Source: an uncultured Algisphaera sp. (GTDB lineage Bacteria; Planctomycetota; Phycisphaerae; Phycisphaerales; Phycisphaeraceae). Taken from it: DNA of 35,349 nt. A model generated the notes under the pieces. It did no database searches, was not told the DNA's origin, and worked only from the letters and a program-made list of their open reading frames with translations. The stretch covers positions 1-35,349 of the forward strand of contig CALLPP010000060.1 of the NCBI GenBank assembly GCA_938015655.1, in the 5' to 3' direction. This document shows positions 19,083 to 29,185 of the stretch, piece by piece. Every line of letters begins with the position of its first letter. The stretch's first letter is position 1. Both the position numbers and the translations under genes were made by a program.

Positions 19083-20132
19083 ATGCTACCCCATCCGGAG
19101 CCTCTTTCCTTTCTTCCTCCACCGCACCGGTACACAACGTTGTTGACCCCGACCCTGGCCCCCGAAGTCGCCGTCTGGACCAGCCCCGACCGAGCGCCCG
19201 TGGCCGCCGACATCATCGATTTGATGGGTGCCGCCATCCACCCCATCGCGGTCGGTGGGCCACGAAGCGCCCCGGTCGAGCGATTGGCCACCGACCTGGG
19301 GCTGGACCCGGGCAACGACTTTCGGCAACTACAGATCGATCACCCCGCCGCGTTTTTGCTGCTGACCACCCTCGACGGCGTCTCCACCAACGACCTGCGG
19401 GCCGCCGTAACCGCCGGCACCCGATTGATCAGCCTCGAGCCGCTGGCCACCGACCTGGCGGGCGCCCCGGGCGCCCGCTTCCCGGGGTCTCCCGGCGCGG
19501 CTTCTTTTGCCCCGGCTTTTGTACACGGCACCGGCTACCGGGCTGCGGCCGACCCGCAGGATTCCCTCGGCCCCCCGCGGCTAATCCGCATCACGCATCT
19601 CGGGCGGCAGACCCAGGGGTCGCTCCTGGCCCGGCTGTTGGACGCTTGGACCGCCGTGCTGCGCTTCACGCCCCGCCCCGAGGCGGTGACCGCCACGCTT
19701 ACGGGCCCCACACACGACCCGCAAGTCGCCTCGGGGTTTCTCGCCGCCCACGCCCGGGTGCCTGCTGGCCCTGGTGTGGTACTGGAAATCAGCGATCGGG
19801 CCAGCCATTGCAAACGCGTGCTCTCAGTCCTCAGCGACGCCGCGCAGCTCACCCTCGACGACATCGGATACGACCTGCGCGGTGCCGGGGGCGAGCCGCT
19901 GGACGGCGCCTCCGTCGGGCCACCGGACGAAACCCGCACCGTCGCCGCGGTGGCCTACGCCCGGTGCGTGGCCGACCAGTGGCGACGCCTCATCGACCGC
20001 CCCACCGCCGCCCTGCTCGTAGACCCTGCCGCGGCGGACGACGCCCTGGCCTGCACCGAAGCCTGCCTGCTCAGCGCGCGAACCGGCCAGCCCGAAGATC
20101 CAGGCCACCTCTTGCGGCTCGCCGGGCGTTAG
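19083..20132 (+). CDS. hypothetical protein, possibly diverged Gfo/Idh/MocA-type; start uncertain
   Basis: Intact ORF after rnpB: EVAVWTSPDRAPVAADIIDLMGAAIHPIAVGGPRSAPVERLATDLG...; the ORF-track start at 18705 lies inside rnpB. Confidence 0.55.
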   Translation: MLPHPEPLSFLPPPHRYTTLLTPTLAPEVAVWTSPDRAPVAADIIDLMGAAIHPIAVGGPRSAPVERLATDLGLDPGNDFRQLQIDHPAAFLLLTTLDGVSTNDLRAAVTAGTRLISLEPLATDLAGAPGARFPGSPGAASFAPAFVHGTGYRAAADPQDSLGPPRLIRITHLGRQTQGSLLARLLDAWTAVLRFTPRPEAVTATLTGPTHDPQVASGFLAAHARVPAGPGVVLEISDRASHCKRVLSVLSDAAQLTLDDIGYDLRGAGGEPLDGASVGPPDETRTVAAVAYARCVADQWRRLIDRPTAALLVDPAAADDALACTEACLLSARTGQPEDPGHLLRLAGR

Positions 20133-20166
20133 CCGACAGTCAGCGCCCGCGTGGCGGGCCACCGCG

Positions 20167-20194
20167 TTGACACGCCCGGGCGGTCCACTAAACT
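20167..20194 (+). promoter_or_regulatory. possible sigma70-type promoter
   Basis: TTGACA - 16 nt - TAAACT in the gap upstream of tRNA-Gln. Confidence 0.3.
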
Positions 20195-20397
20195 CTGTCT
20201 CGATGGCAGGACCGATCGCAGCGTGTACGCGGTGCGGACAGTGAAGCGTGGCCCCCGGCGGTACCGCTCCGAGCCCTGCCTGATTGCCGGCCCTTCTTCG
20301 CCCCCAACGCCACACCGCGTTGCCGGGCTAGGGTCATCACTCCAACCTGGTGGACGCCCTACGCACCGCCAAATTCGGATGTTGGTACGACCCGTTT

Positions 20398-20469
20398 AGG
20401 CCTATGGTGTAATTGGCAACACTCCAGTTTTTGGTACTGGCATTTCAGGTTCGAGTCCTGGTGGGCCTG
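20398..20469 (+). tRNA. tRNA-Gln (anticodon UUG)
   Basis: Hand-folded cloverleaf: acceptor AGGCCTA/TGGGCCT, D stem GTGT/ACAC, anticodon stem CCAGT/ACTGG with loop TTTTGGT, T arm TCAGG-TTCGAGT-CCTGG. Confidence 0.93.
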
Positions 20470-20534
20470 TTCTTTTTCTTAACGACGCGGCTTCCGCGCC
20501 GGCGATCCGCGTCGGTTTCTTGGTTTTATCTCCG

Positions 20535-21361
20535 ATGACTACCGATGCAACGGACCGGTCCACCCTGCCCCCGCAGGCCATTCTTCTGGCCGCGGGCAAG
20601 GGCACCCGCATGGGTAGCGACCTGCCCAAAGTCCTGCACCCGGTGGCAGGCCGTCCCATGCTCCGCTGGGTGGTCGATGCCTGCCTTGAAGCCGGGGTGG
20701 AGCGATGCGTGGTGATCGTTGGTTACCGCGGCGACGACGTGCGGGCCGCGCTGGCCGACGAGCCGCGCTGCGTTTTTGCCGAGCAAACCCAGCAACTGGG
20801 CACCGCCCACGCCGCGGACATGGCCCGCCCCCTTTTCCAAGACCTACCGTCAGGCGACGTGTTCGTGCTTGCAGGCGACGGGCCGCTAATCCGCTCGGCC
20901 ACCCTGTCCCGCCTGCTTGAAGTACACCGCGCCACCCAGGCCGCCGCCACCCTGGCCACCGCTCGACTCGAAGATCCCACGGGCTACGGCCGGGTGCTGC
21001 GCACCGCCACGGGCGGCTTCGACCGCATCGTCGAACAAAAAGACGCGGGCCCCGACGAACTCGCCGTGCGTGAAGTGAACCCCAGTTACTACTGCTTTTC
21101 CGGCAGCGCCCTGTTCGACGGCATTACCGCAGTGGGCAACCAAAACGCCCAAAACGAGTACTACATCACCGACGTGCCCGCGCTGCTGCGCGACCGCGGA
21201 CACACCGTCACCTTGGTCGATGCCGTGCCCGCCCAAGACGTCTTAAGCATCAACAACCCCGAACAGCTGACCGAAGTGGATCGCGTGCTGCGTGCCCGCC
21301 AACGCGCCGCAGCCTCGGGCCCGTCCACCACCACCACCACCACCGCCACCGGGGACACACC

Positions 21362-21365
<4 letters not shown>
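20535..21365 (+). CDS. glmU: UDP-N-acetylglucosamine pyrophosphorylase, N-terminal nucleotidyltransferase domain only
   Basis: AILLAAGKGTRMGSDLPKVLHPVAGRPMLRWVV...EQTQQLGTAHA...VLAGDGPLI...NPSYYCF...NEYYITDVPALL; ends without the left-handed beta-helix domain. Confidence 0.85.
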
Positions 21366-22348
<983 letters not shown>

Positions 22349-22355
22349 TCCTTCG

Positions 22356-22452
22356 CGAGCCGCTAGCCGTTAACTACTAGCCGCCAGCAAGTAACCGAAA
22401 CTGCTTTAAGACCTTTTTTACTCACGGCCAGCCGCTGACCGTTAGCGGCTCG
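22356..22452. repeat. intergenic inverted word repeat between prs and rplY
   Basis: CGAGCCGCTA (22356-22365) and TAGCGGCTCG (22443-22452) perfect reverse complements; also near-direct words AGCCGCTAGCCGTTAAC / AGCCGCTGACCGTTAGC. Confidence 0.6.
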
Positions 22453-22474
22453 TAAAACCAACCAAGGAAAAATC

Positions 22475-23104
22475 ATGTCCCACGAAACCCCCGTCCTCGA
22501 AGCCGAAACCCGCACCAAACTCGGCAGCCGCTACGCCATCCGCTTGCGCGAAGCCGGGCGCCTGCCCGCCGTCGTCTACGGCCACAAGCAGGGCCCCGTG
22601 CACGTGTCGATCGACACCCGCAGCTTCAATGACATCGCCGACAGCTCGGCCCACCTGATCGAAGTCAAAGTAGACGGAACCCCCGAGCCCTGCCTCATCA
22701 AGGCGATCCAGTACGACCACCTGGACCGCCACCCCGTCCACGTGGACCTGGCTCGTGTGAACCTCGACGAAGCCGTCGAGATCGAGCTCGACGTCGAGTT
22801 CACCGGCGAAGCCGTGGGCCTCAAAGAGTCGGGTGCCATGCTCGACGTGCCGCACAACAGCGTCGTAGTCAGCTGCAAGGCCAACAACATCCCCGACAAG
22901 CTCGAACACGACATCGCCGAGCTGGCCGTGGGCGCCGCGGTCCACGCCAGCGACCTCAGCCTGCCCCAGGGTGTCGAACTGGTCACCGAAGGCGAACTCA
23001 TGCTCGCTCACATCGTCGTGCAGGCCGCCGTGGCCGACGCCGGCGACACCGCTGAAGGCGGCGAGCCCGAAGTAATCGGCGGCGACAAAGGCAACGACGC
23101 CTAA
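22475..23104 (+). CDS. rplY: 50S ribosomal protein L25/general stress protein Ctc
   Basis: LEAETRTKLGSRYAIRLREAGRLPAVVYGHKQGPVHVSID...; C-terminal Ctc-type TL5 region; position between prs and pth. Confidence 0.9.
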   Translation: MSHETPVLEAETRTKLGSRYAIRLREAGRLPAVVYGHKQGPVHVSIDTRSFNDIADSSAHLIEVKVDGTPEPCLIKAIQYDHLDRHPVHVDLARVNLDEAVEIELDVEFTGEAVGLKESGAMLDVPHNSVVVSCKANNIPDKLEHDIAELAVGAAVHASDLSLPQGVELVTEGELMLAHIVVQAAVADAGDTAEGGEPEVIGGDKGNDA

Positions 23105-23135
23105 ACACGCCCCCCATCCACCGGACACGGTGTCT

Positions 23136-23184
23136 GATTGCCACGACTCAAAGGCCCTCGAAAGCCTTCGCAGTCGTGGCAATC
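23136..23184 (+). promoter_or_regulatory. stem-loop in the rplY-pth intergenic leader
   Basis: GATTGCCACGACT ... AGTCGTGGCAATC, 13 perfect pairs, with an inner AAGGC/GCCTT pairing. Confidence 0.7.
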
Positions 23185-23206
23185 GTTCTATGTAGAGAAC
23201 CGGACC

Positions 23207-23770
23207 ATGAAACTCATCGTCGGCCTGGGCAACCCCGGCAAAGAATACGAGCGGACCCGACACAACGCCGGCTTCATGGCCCTCGAAACCCTCGCCCGGC
23301 GCCACGGGTTGTCGGGCATCAAACAAAAGTTTCACGCCGGCGTGCTCGAAGGCCGCATCGCCGACCAGAAGGTGATGCTCATGCAGCCGCTGACCTTCAT
23401 GAACCGCTCGGGGCTCGCGATCGGTGAGGCCGCGGCTTTTTTCAAGCTCGCCGCCGACGACATCCTGGTGCTCGTCGACGACCTGGCCTTTGCCTGTGGC
23501 CAGCTGCGCGTACGCAGCACCGGCTCGGCGGGCGGCCACAACGGGCTCAAAGACATCGAGCGGGTGCTGGGCACCCGCGACTACCCGCGGCTACGCATCG
23601 GCATCGACCCCCGCGGCCGAATCCCCCAGGTGGACTATGTCCTGGGACGTTTTACCGAGCCGCAGCTCGAACTGTTCGAGCCGGCCCTATTCACCGCCTG
23701 CGACGCCATCGAAACCTGGCTCGCCGACGGCATCGACGCCGCAATGAACAAGTTCAACCCGAAGGGGTAG
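23207..23770 (+). CDS. pth: peptidyl-tRNA hydrolase
   Basis: MKLIVGLGNPGKEYERTRHNAGFMALE...MQPLTFMNRSG...GSAGGHNGLKDI...RLRIGI. Confidence 0.96.
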   Translation: MKLIVGLGNPGKEYERTRHNAGFMALETLARRHGLSGIKQKFHAGVLEGRIADQKVMLMQPLTFMNRSGLAIGEAAAFFKLAADDILVLVDDLAFACGQLRVRSTGSAGGHNGLKDIERVLGTRDYPRLRIGIDPRGRIPQVDYVLGRFTEPQLELFEPALFTACDAIETWLADGIDAAMNKFNPKG

Positions 23771-24167
23771 GTACGGCCACTTGGCGTGGCTCGGGGCGTA
23801 CCACGTCAAGCCGTGAGGGCTCGCTGCGCTTGCAAGTTGAGTTGGGCCCACGGCGAACATCGCTCCGACCACTCGAGGCCCTGCACGGCCACGTTCGGGC
23901 CACGACGTATTGCGAAGGGACGAAGTGAAGCCGGCGACAGATGAAACGCCGGGCCGCACCGTGCGGCCAACGATCAACAAAGCAAGTCCGGTTCAGATTC
24001 TTCCGCCTTGTCGCCTTTCTCCGTGTCCTTCGTGAAACTTGGTGCCCAGCACTTGGACAAGTAACGACCCGGCCACCCGTCTGCGACCATCAAACCCAAC
24101 CGCCGTCAACTTGCGATCGCAGCGAGCCCAACCCGCCTTGCGCGCGTCGCAGCAGACGAGCCCAACG

Positions 24168-25988
24168 TCACTCCGGCTCCTCCACCGCCGCCTCCCGGTC
24201 GTATACGATGTCGTCCAGATAGAACGTCAGCGGCTCGCCCTGCCCCGCCAGCGTCCAGTAGAAGCCGGTCTTGATGCGGCTCAGCTGCTTGCCCGCCAGC
24301 GGCAGGGTGATCTGCTTCCACGCCCTGGTCAGCGTCACCTCCACCTCGTCCTTGTCGGTGTCGAAGAACGCCTTGTCGCGGCCCAGCAGGCCGTAGCCAA
24401 ACTTCACCCGCTCGCCGCCCGCCGCGCCACGCACCCAGAAACTCAGGGTGGCGGCGCCCGTGAGGTTAAAGCCGCCGTCCACCTCGCCCCAATCGTTGGC
24501 CGGGCTCTGCCACACCACGCCGGCCCAGTTGCCCGTTTCGCGGTAGGTCACCTTCAGGCAGGTCTTGCCGGCGTGCGGCCGGCGGGTGCTCCGCTCGTCC
24601 ATGATCACCGACGCGGCCTGGCCCATGTAGCCCGACGGCACGTAGGGCGTCGCGCCACCGTCCCCGTAGACCACCAGCGGCAGCGCCGTGGGCACGCCCT
24701 GGGGTACGGCCACCCCATCGTCTTTCACTCTCAGCGGCAGGTTGGCCACCGCCGCCCCGCCCGAGCCGTCGCGGGTGTAGGCAAACAGCCGGTAGTTGCC
24801 CGCCCGTTGGGGCATGGTCACCCTCGCCCGGCCGTCGCCCAGGTCTTCGATCGCGTCAGGAAACGTCGGCGGCGTGGGCCGGTAGTCGCCCATGCTCTCG
24901 AACACCTCCATCTCTTGGAACAGCACCCACTCGGTGCTCAGCGCGGCCCCCTCGGGGTCGCGGGCATCCAGCGTGGCGGTGACCGCCGCGCCGGGCGCGA
25001 CCACCGGCTCGCCGGTGATCGACAGCGACGCGATCTGGGGCGTCAGATCCGCGGCGGGCTCGCCCGACCAAGCCTCGGTCATCGCGTCCACTGCACCCAG
25101 CTTGCTGCCGTCGGGCAGCACCATGCCGAACCAGGTCGCCGTGGCTTCCTGTTTAAAGCCCCACGTAAAGGCAAACGAACCCAAGCACGACGGGTCGGCG
25201 TGCAATGCTCTGTAAGCCTGCGCGTAAACGTCGGCCTTGGCCGTGCTGCTGAGCTCTTCGGGCACGTCCCAGCCGTTACGCGGGATTTCCCAGGTGCCCG
25301 GCGGGCCAAATTCGGTCACGATGTAAGGCCGGTCCATGCCCGCCTCGGCGTAGCGCGTGGGGATCGAGGTCACCCCGCCGTAGGTGTTGATGCCCACCAC
25401 GTCGACCGCCGGGCAATACTTTTTGATCGACACCAGCTTGTCGCCCCCGATCTCGGCGATCACCGTCATCGTCGGGTGGTCCGGGTCCACCTGCTTAATC
25501 ATCGCCGCGATGTCGTTCACCGCGTTCCACACCCGCGGGTCGGTGGTCGCCGCGTACTCTTCCATCTCGTTGCCCACCCCCCACATCAGCACCGCCGGGT
25601 GGTCTTTGTACGCCAGCACCGCGGCCTTGGCGTCGTCGAACTGCTGCTGGATCTGCTCCGGGTCGCCGTAGTCAAAGCCGTGCCGGGCGTGGCCGATCCA
25701 GATGCCCAGGGCCACCTTCAGCCCGTGGGATTGGGCTTCGTCGAGCAGGGCCGGGGTTTTTTCGTCCACCCCCCAGGTGCGAAAGGCGTTGGCCCCGCTG
25801 GCGGCCAGCAACGTCTTATCGCCGTCGCCTCCGGCGCCTTTGATCTCAAACCGCTGGCCATCGACCTGCAAAACGTGGCCGGCCGTCTGCTCGACCACCC
25901 GCACCGTTCCGGCCGGGGCCGCAGCGTTCAGCGACAAAACCAAGCCGACCACGGGCACACAACGTTTGGGCAACGCAAGAAACATCAA
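24168..25988 (-). CDS. secreted clan GH-A-type glycoside hydrolase (GH2-like TIM barrel) with C-terminal beta-sandwich/CBM-like region
   Basis: Signal-like N-terminus; VLMWGVGNEMEE (acid/base Glu), YIVTEFGPPG (nucleophile Glu); C-terminal TLSFWVRGAAGGERVKFGYG...LDDIVYD. Confidence 0.75.
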   Translation of the reverse strand: MMFLALPKRCVPVVGLVLSLNAAAPAGTVRVVEQTAGHVLQVDGQRFEIKGAGGDGDKTLLAASGANAFRTWGVDEKTPALLDEAQSHGLKVALGIWIGHARHGFDYGDPEQIQQQFDDAKAAVLAYKDHPAVLMWGVGNEMEEYAATTDPRVWNAVNDIAAMIKQVDPDHPTMTVIAEIGGDKLVSIKKYCPAVDVVGINTYGGVTSIPTRYAEAGMDRPYIVTEFGPPGTWEIPRNGWDVPEELSSTAKADVYAQAYRALHADPSCLGSFAFTWGFKQEATATWFGMVLPDGSKLGAVDAMTEAWSGEPAADLTPQIASLSITGEPVVAPGAAVTATLDARDPEGAALSTEWVLFQEMEVFESMGDYRPTPPTFPDAIEDLGDGRARVTMPQRAGNYRLFAYTRDGSGGAAVANLPLRVKDDGVAVPQGVPTALPLVVYGDGGATPYVPSGYMGQAASVIMDERSTRRPHAGKTCLKVTYRETGNWAGVVWQSPANDWGEVDGGFNLTGAATLSFWVRGAAGGERVKFGYGLLGRDKAFFDTDKDEVEVTLTRAWKQITLPLAGKQLSRIKTGFYWTLAGQGEPLTFYLDDIVYDREAAVEEPE

Positions 25989-26063
25989 AAATCCCTCAGG
26001 CTGGAAAAAAGGCCCGCCAACGCAGCGATGCGCCGACGGGCCAGGTCTGGTGTCAAGAAACGT

Positions 26064-26855
26064 TCAACGATCCGCCCGGATATTTCGCCTGAGCAGGTCA
26101 CCACGCTGGGTGCTCGCCGCGTGGCCGTCGGCAAAGAGCAGGTTCACCGCACCACCGTCGCTGCCGCTCTCGCGGCCGCCGCCCGAGTGACGCCAGCGTG
26201 GCTGAGCCAGGGCCAGCTGGCCGTTCGCCGAACCATCAACGTTGGGCCCCGCGTCGATCGGGTCGTCGTTGTCGGTATCACTCGAACTGAAGAACGGCGG
26301 CGGCGAACCAAAACCCGCACCATCGATCCCGTCGTAACCCGAGAAACTATTGCCCTGGTCGTTCTGCCCCGCATCGCCAAGCCACATCACCTCGGAACCG
26401 CGAACCGTGTTGTCGATGTTGTAGAGCTTGTTGAGAGGAGCGTTCCCGATATTCCCGTTAAAGAACACCGGCATCGTGAGTACGTTGGCGCCGTAGTTGT
26501 TACGCCCGCCCTCGATTGCGGCCTGCGGACACAGGAAGATCGGGCTTTGCCCGGCCGAGTCCTCAGTGGTCCGCTCGCTGTCGGTGGCGATAAACGCCGA
26601 GATCAGAGTGACGAAGTCCGACGTTCGCGGGCTGAACGAAGAGTTGTCAAACGACGGCGGCAAGAACTGCTTGTTTTCGCTGGCGTAGGTGTAAAACCCC
26701 ACCCCCATCTGGCGCTCGTTGGAGAGACAAGACATGTCCCGTGCGGTGCTGCGCGCCGCCCCCAGCGCCGGCAGCAAAATACCGATCAGCAAAGCAATGA
26801 TCGAGATCACCACCAACAATTCAATCAGGGTAAACGCGGTATAACGGTGTTTCAC
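26064..26855 (-). CDS. prepilin-type N-terminal cleavage/methylation domain protein
   Basis: [36 protein letters not shown]-terminal [11 protein letters not shown] typical of planctomycetal pseudopilin-like proteins. Confidence 0.9.
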   Translation of the reverse strand: MKHRYTAFTLIELLVVISIIALLIGILLPALGAARSTARDMSCLSNERQMGVGFYTYASENKQFLPPSFDNSSFSPRTSDFVTLISAFIATDSERTTEDSAGQSPIFLCPQAAIEGGRNNYGANVLTMPVFFNGNIGNAPLNKLYNIDNTVRGSEVMWLGDAGQNDQGNSFSGYDGIDGAGFGSPPPFFSSSDTDNDDPIDAGPNVDGSANGQLALAQPRWRHSGGGRESGSDGGAVNLLFADGHAASTQRGDLLRRNIRADR

Positions 26856-26963
26856 GGGAGGCTCCTAATCAAAGGGGGTTGGAGCGGGTGGGGTTGCGTG
26901 GACGACCCGCGGGAGGGGAACGCCGCTGCCCGCCGTCAAGCGGGCAACGGACAAAGGGATGTA

Positions 26964-27755
26964 TCAGGCCACACGGCGACGACGCCCCAGCAGGGCCAGG
27001 CCGCCCGCACTCAGCAGCGCCAGCGATGCGGGTTCAGGGATGGTCAGCGAGAGGTTGTCGACGATGACCGCGGGGTTTTGGCCGTCGGCAAACGAGTTGC
27101 GAACACCGAACTGCAGGGTCTGGCCGGCGAGCGCCGGGGCCGACAGATCCAAAGTCAGCTGCCCCGACTCGGTCACGCCCTCGACCGCACCGCTGAGGTC
27201 AAACGACACTTCGTTGGTGGTGGCGAAACCGTTGTTGGGGTCCAGCGTCAGTAAGAATGCTTCGACGGAAGTGGATGCCGCGGTGTTGAGTGCCCCCGGG
27301 GCACCGCTGAAGAGGAAGTCGAAGACCACGGTGGTGCCCACGTCCGCGGCGCTGATGGTCTGCTGCTGGAACACGTTCAGGTTCAGCACGCGGGGGTCGG
27401 CGTTGACCGCGGGGTCATCCTGAAAAAGCCCGCTGTTGACGTCGGCAAAGAAGACCAGGCTCTGATCACCGTCCAGCGCGTCGTCGCCAAAGGCCACCGT
27501 GACGATGGACGGGCCGGCGATGTTCAGCCCCGGGGCCGACGGGATAAAACCCGTAAAGTCACCGAAGGCCGCGTTGCCACCGCTGCTGGAAAAGAAGAAA
27601 TCGAAACCCGCGTCACCCACCGCACTGCCGCTGTTCGGGTCGAAGCCAGGGGCTTCGAAGTCGATCACAGTCGAAGCCAGCTGGCCGTAAGAGGACCCGG
27701 CAAGTGCCGCGCTCAGCAGCCCGGCAGTGGCGATCGTAAAAAGAGGCGTTTTCAT
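26964..27755 (-). CDS. PEP-CTERM sorting-signal exported protein
   Basis: Signal peptide MKTPLFTIATAGLLSAALAGSSYGQ; C-terminus IPEPASLALLSAGGLALLGRRRRVA. Confidence 0.9.
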   Translation of the reverse strand: MKTPLFTIATAGLLSAALAGSSYGQLASTVIDFEAPGFDPNSGSAVGDAGFDFFFSSSGGNAAFGDFTGFIPSAPGLNIAGPSIVTVAFGDDALDGDQSLVFFADVNSGLFQDDPAVNADPRVLNLNVFQQQTISAADVGTTVVFDFLFSGAPGALNTAASTSVEAFLLTLDPNNGFATTNEVSFDLSGAVEGVTESGQLTLDLSAPALAGQTLQFGVRNSFADGQNPAVIVDNLSLTIPEPASLALLSAGGLALLGRRRRVA

Positions 27756-27837
27756 CAGAATTCTCCAAGGGGGGGGAAGGTGAAGCGACGGCTTCGGGGT
27801 GAATAGGAAAGGACCAAAAGAAAAGTTGTTCGCTGCG

Positions 27838-28842
27838 TCAGGCCGGCGGCCCCGCGGTGGACTTGTGGATTTCCAGCCAGGCCCGCAGCGACTTGCGGAC
27901 CGGCACGGTGTTGATGGGGCCGCCCTCGATCACGTCGTTCAGGGCGGCCAGGGCCTCGCGGCCCATCGCCGCGGTGTCCTGGCACACGGCGGACATCTCG
28001 GGAAACACATCGAAACGCGAGTCCCCGTCATCAAAGCCGACCACCGACAGGTCGCCGGGGATGTCCAGGCCCATCGCGCGGGCCTCTTTCACGGCGCCCG
28101 CCGAGGTGGCCGGGTCGGTGATGAAAAGGGCCGTGGGCCGGTCGGCCATCGCCGCCACCCGGCGGATGAGCTGAGCGCCCCCGGGGCGGTTGGCCGGCGT
28201 GCGGATCACCAGCTTGCGGTCCCAGGCCAGGCCATGTTCTTCCATCGCCTGGCGGTAGCCCAGGAGGCGGTCGGCGTGGTCCGAGTCGTCCACGTTGTTC
28301 AGACAGATGCCAATGCGGGTGTGCCCGAGGGCGATCAGGTGCTCAACGGCCTCGCGGCTGGGCTCGCGGGAGTCGGAGTACACAAAGCGCACGCCCTCGT
28401 GCTCAAATCGATCGCCGATGACCACCGCCGGGAAGCCCTCGTCGGCGATCGCGAGGCAGACGTTGCGGGTCGCCAGCGTGGTCCGCAGCACCAGGCCGCG
28501 GACGCCTTTGCGCATCAGCATCTGTGAATAGGTTTCCCCCGGCTGCATGGAGCGCTTGGCGTCCAGTACCATCAGATCGAAGTTGTATTCCTCAAGCCCC
28601 GAGGTCATGCCCCACATCAGCTGGGCATCAAAGGGCGAGCCAAGCGAAAGTTCACCGGTGTAAAGCAGCGCGACGTTCGCGGTCGAACGCTTGCTGACCT
28701 GGGCGACGTACCGTTTCTCGTTGGCCGCCGCGAGCACCTTGTCGCGGATCCCAGGGCTGACCCGCGGGTGGTTGTTCAGCACGCGCGAAACCGTGGCGAT
28801 GGATACGCCAGCTTCGCGAGCGATGACGCGGACACTTGACAT
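27838..28842 (-). CDS. LacI-family transcriptional regulator
   Basis: VRVIAREAGVSIATVSRVLNNHPRVSPGIRDKVLAAANEKRYV HTH plus periplasmic-binding-like sensor domain. Confidence 0.94.
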   Translation of the reverse strand: MSSVRVIAREAGVSIATVSRVLNNHPRVSPGIRDKVLAAANEKRYVAQVSKRSTANVALLYTGELSLGSPFDAQLMWGMTSGLEEYNFDLMVLDAKRSMQPGETYSQMLMRKGVRGLVLRTTLATRNVCLAIADEGFPAVVIGDRFEHEGVRFVYSDSREPSREAVEHLIALGHTRIGICLNNVDDSDHADRLLGYRQAMEEHGLAWDRKLVIRTPANRPGGAQLIRRVAAMADRPTALFITDPATSAGAVKEARAMGLDIPGDLSVVGFDDGDSRFDVFPEMSAVCQDTAAMGREALAALNDVIEGGPINTVPVRKSLRAWLEIHKSTAGPPA

Positions 28843-29185
28843 ACGGATGTTCCCTTAGCAATCGTGCGGAAGAGGGCAGTGAACACATTCGGGAACAGAT
28901 GGGACAAGAAAAGTAACTGTTCCACACTTGTGTCTTGGAATCGTAGCCCTGCCCCAAGACCTCGTCAAGCATCAAGATCAGAAAAAGTTATCGCCAGGGC
29001 ATTCCCCCCCCCTACACACACACTGACGGCGAACGCACCACATGATGACGAGCCACGCTCGTCACCTCCTGAAGCCCGACGACGCCTCGGGTTATCTAAC
29101 TCCACAACCACGCTTTACGCGTCAACTGGCATCGATGTCGGGCCACGCCCAAGTTTGCACCGCCCCGAGCTTCTAGACTGATTCC

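Noticed and set aside
21327-21350. CAC/ACC repeat at the end of glmU as a possible CRISPR or tandem array
   Set aside because: Only a short trinucleotide microsatellite encoding poly-Thr; no spacers.
24039-27254. 1071-aa plus-strand ORF, the longest in the track
   Set aside because: Antisense to three well-supported minus-strand genes (GH, prepilin, PEP-CTERM) and starting in the pth-downstream gap; His/Arg/Gly-rich translation with no motifs, a common GC-rich antisense artefact.
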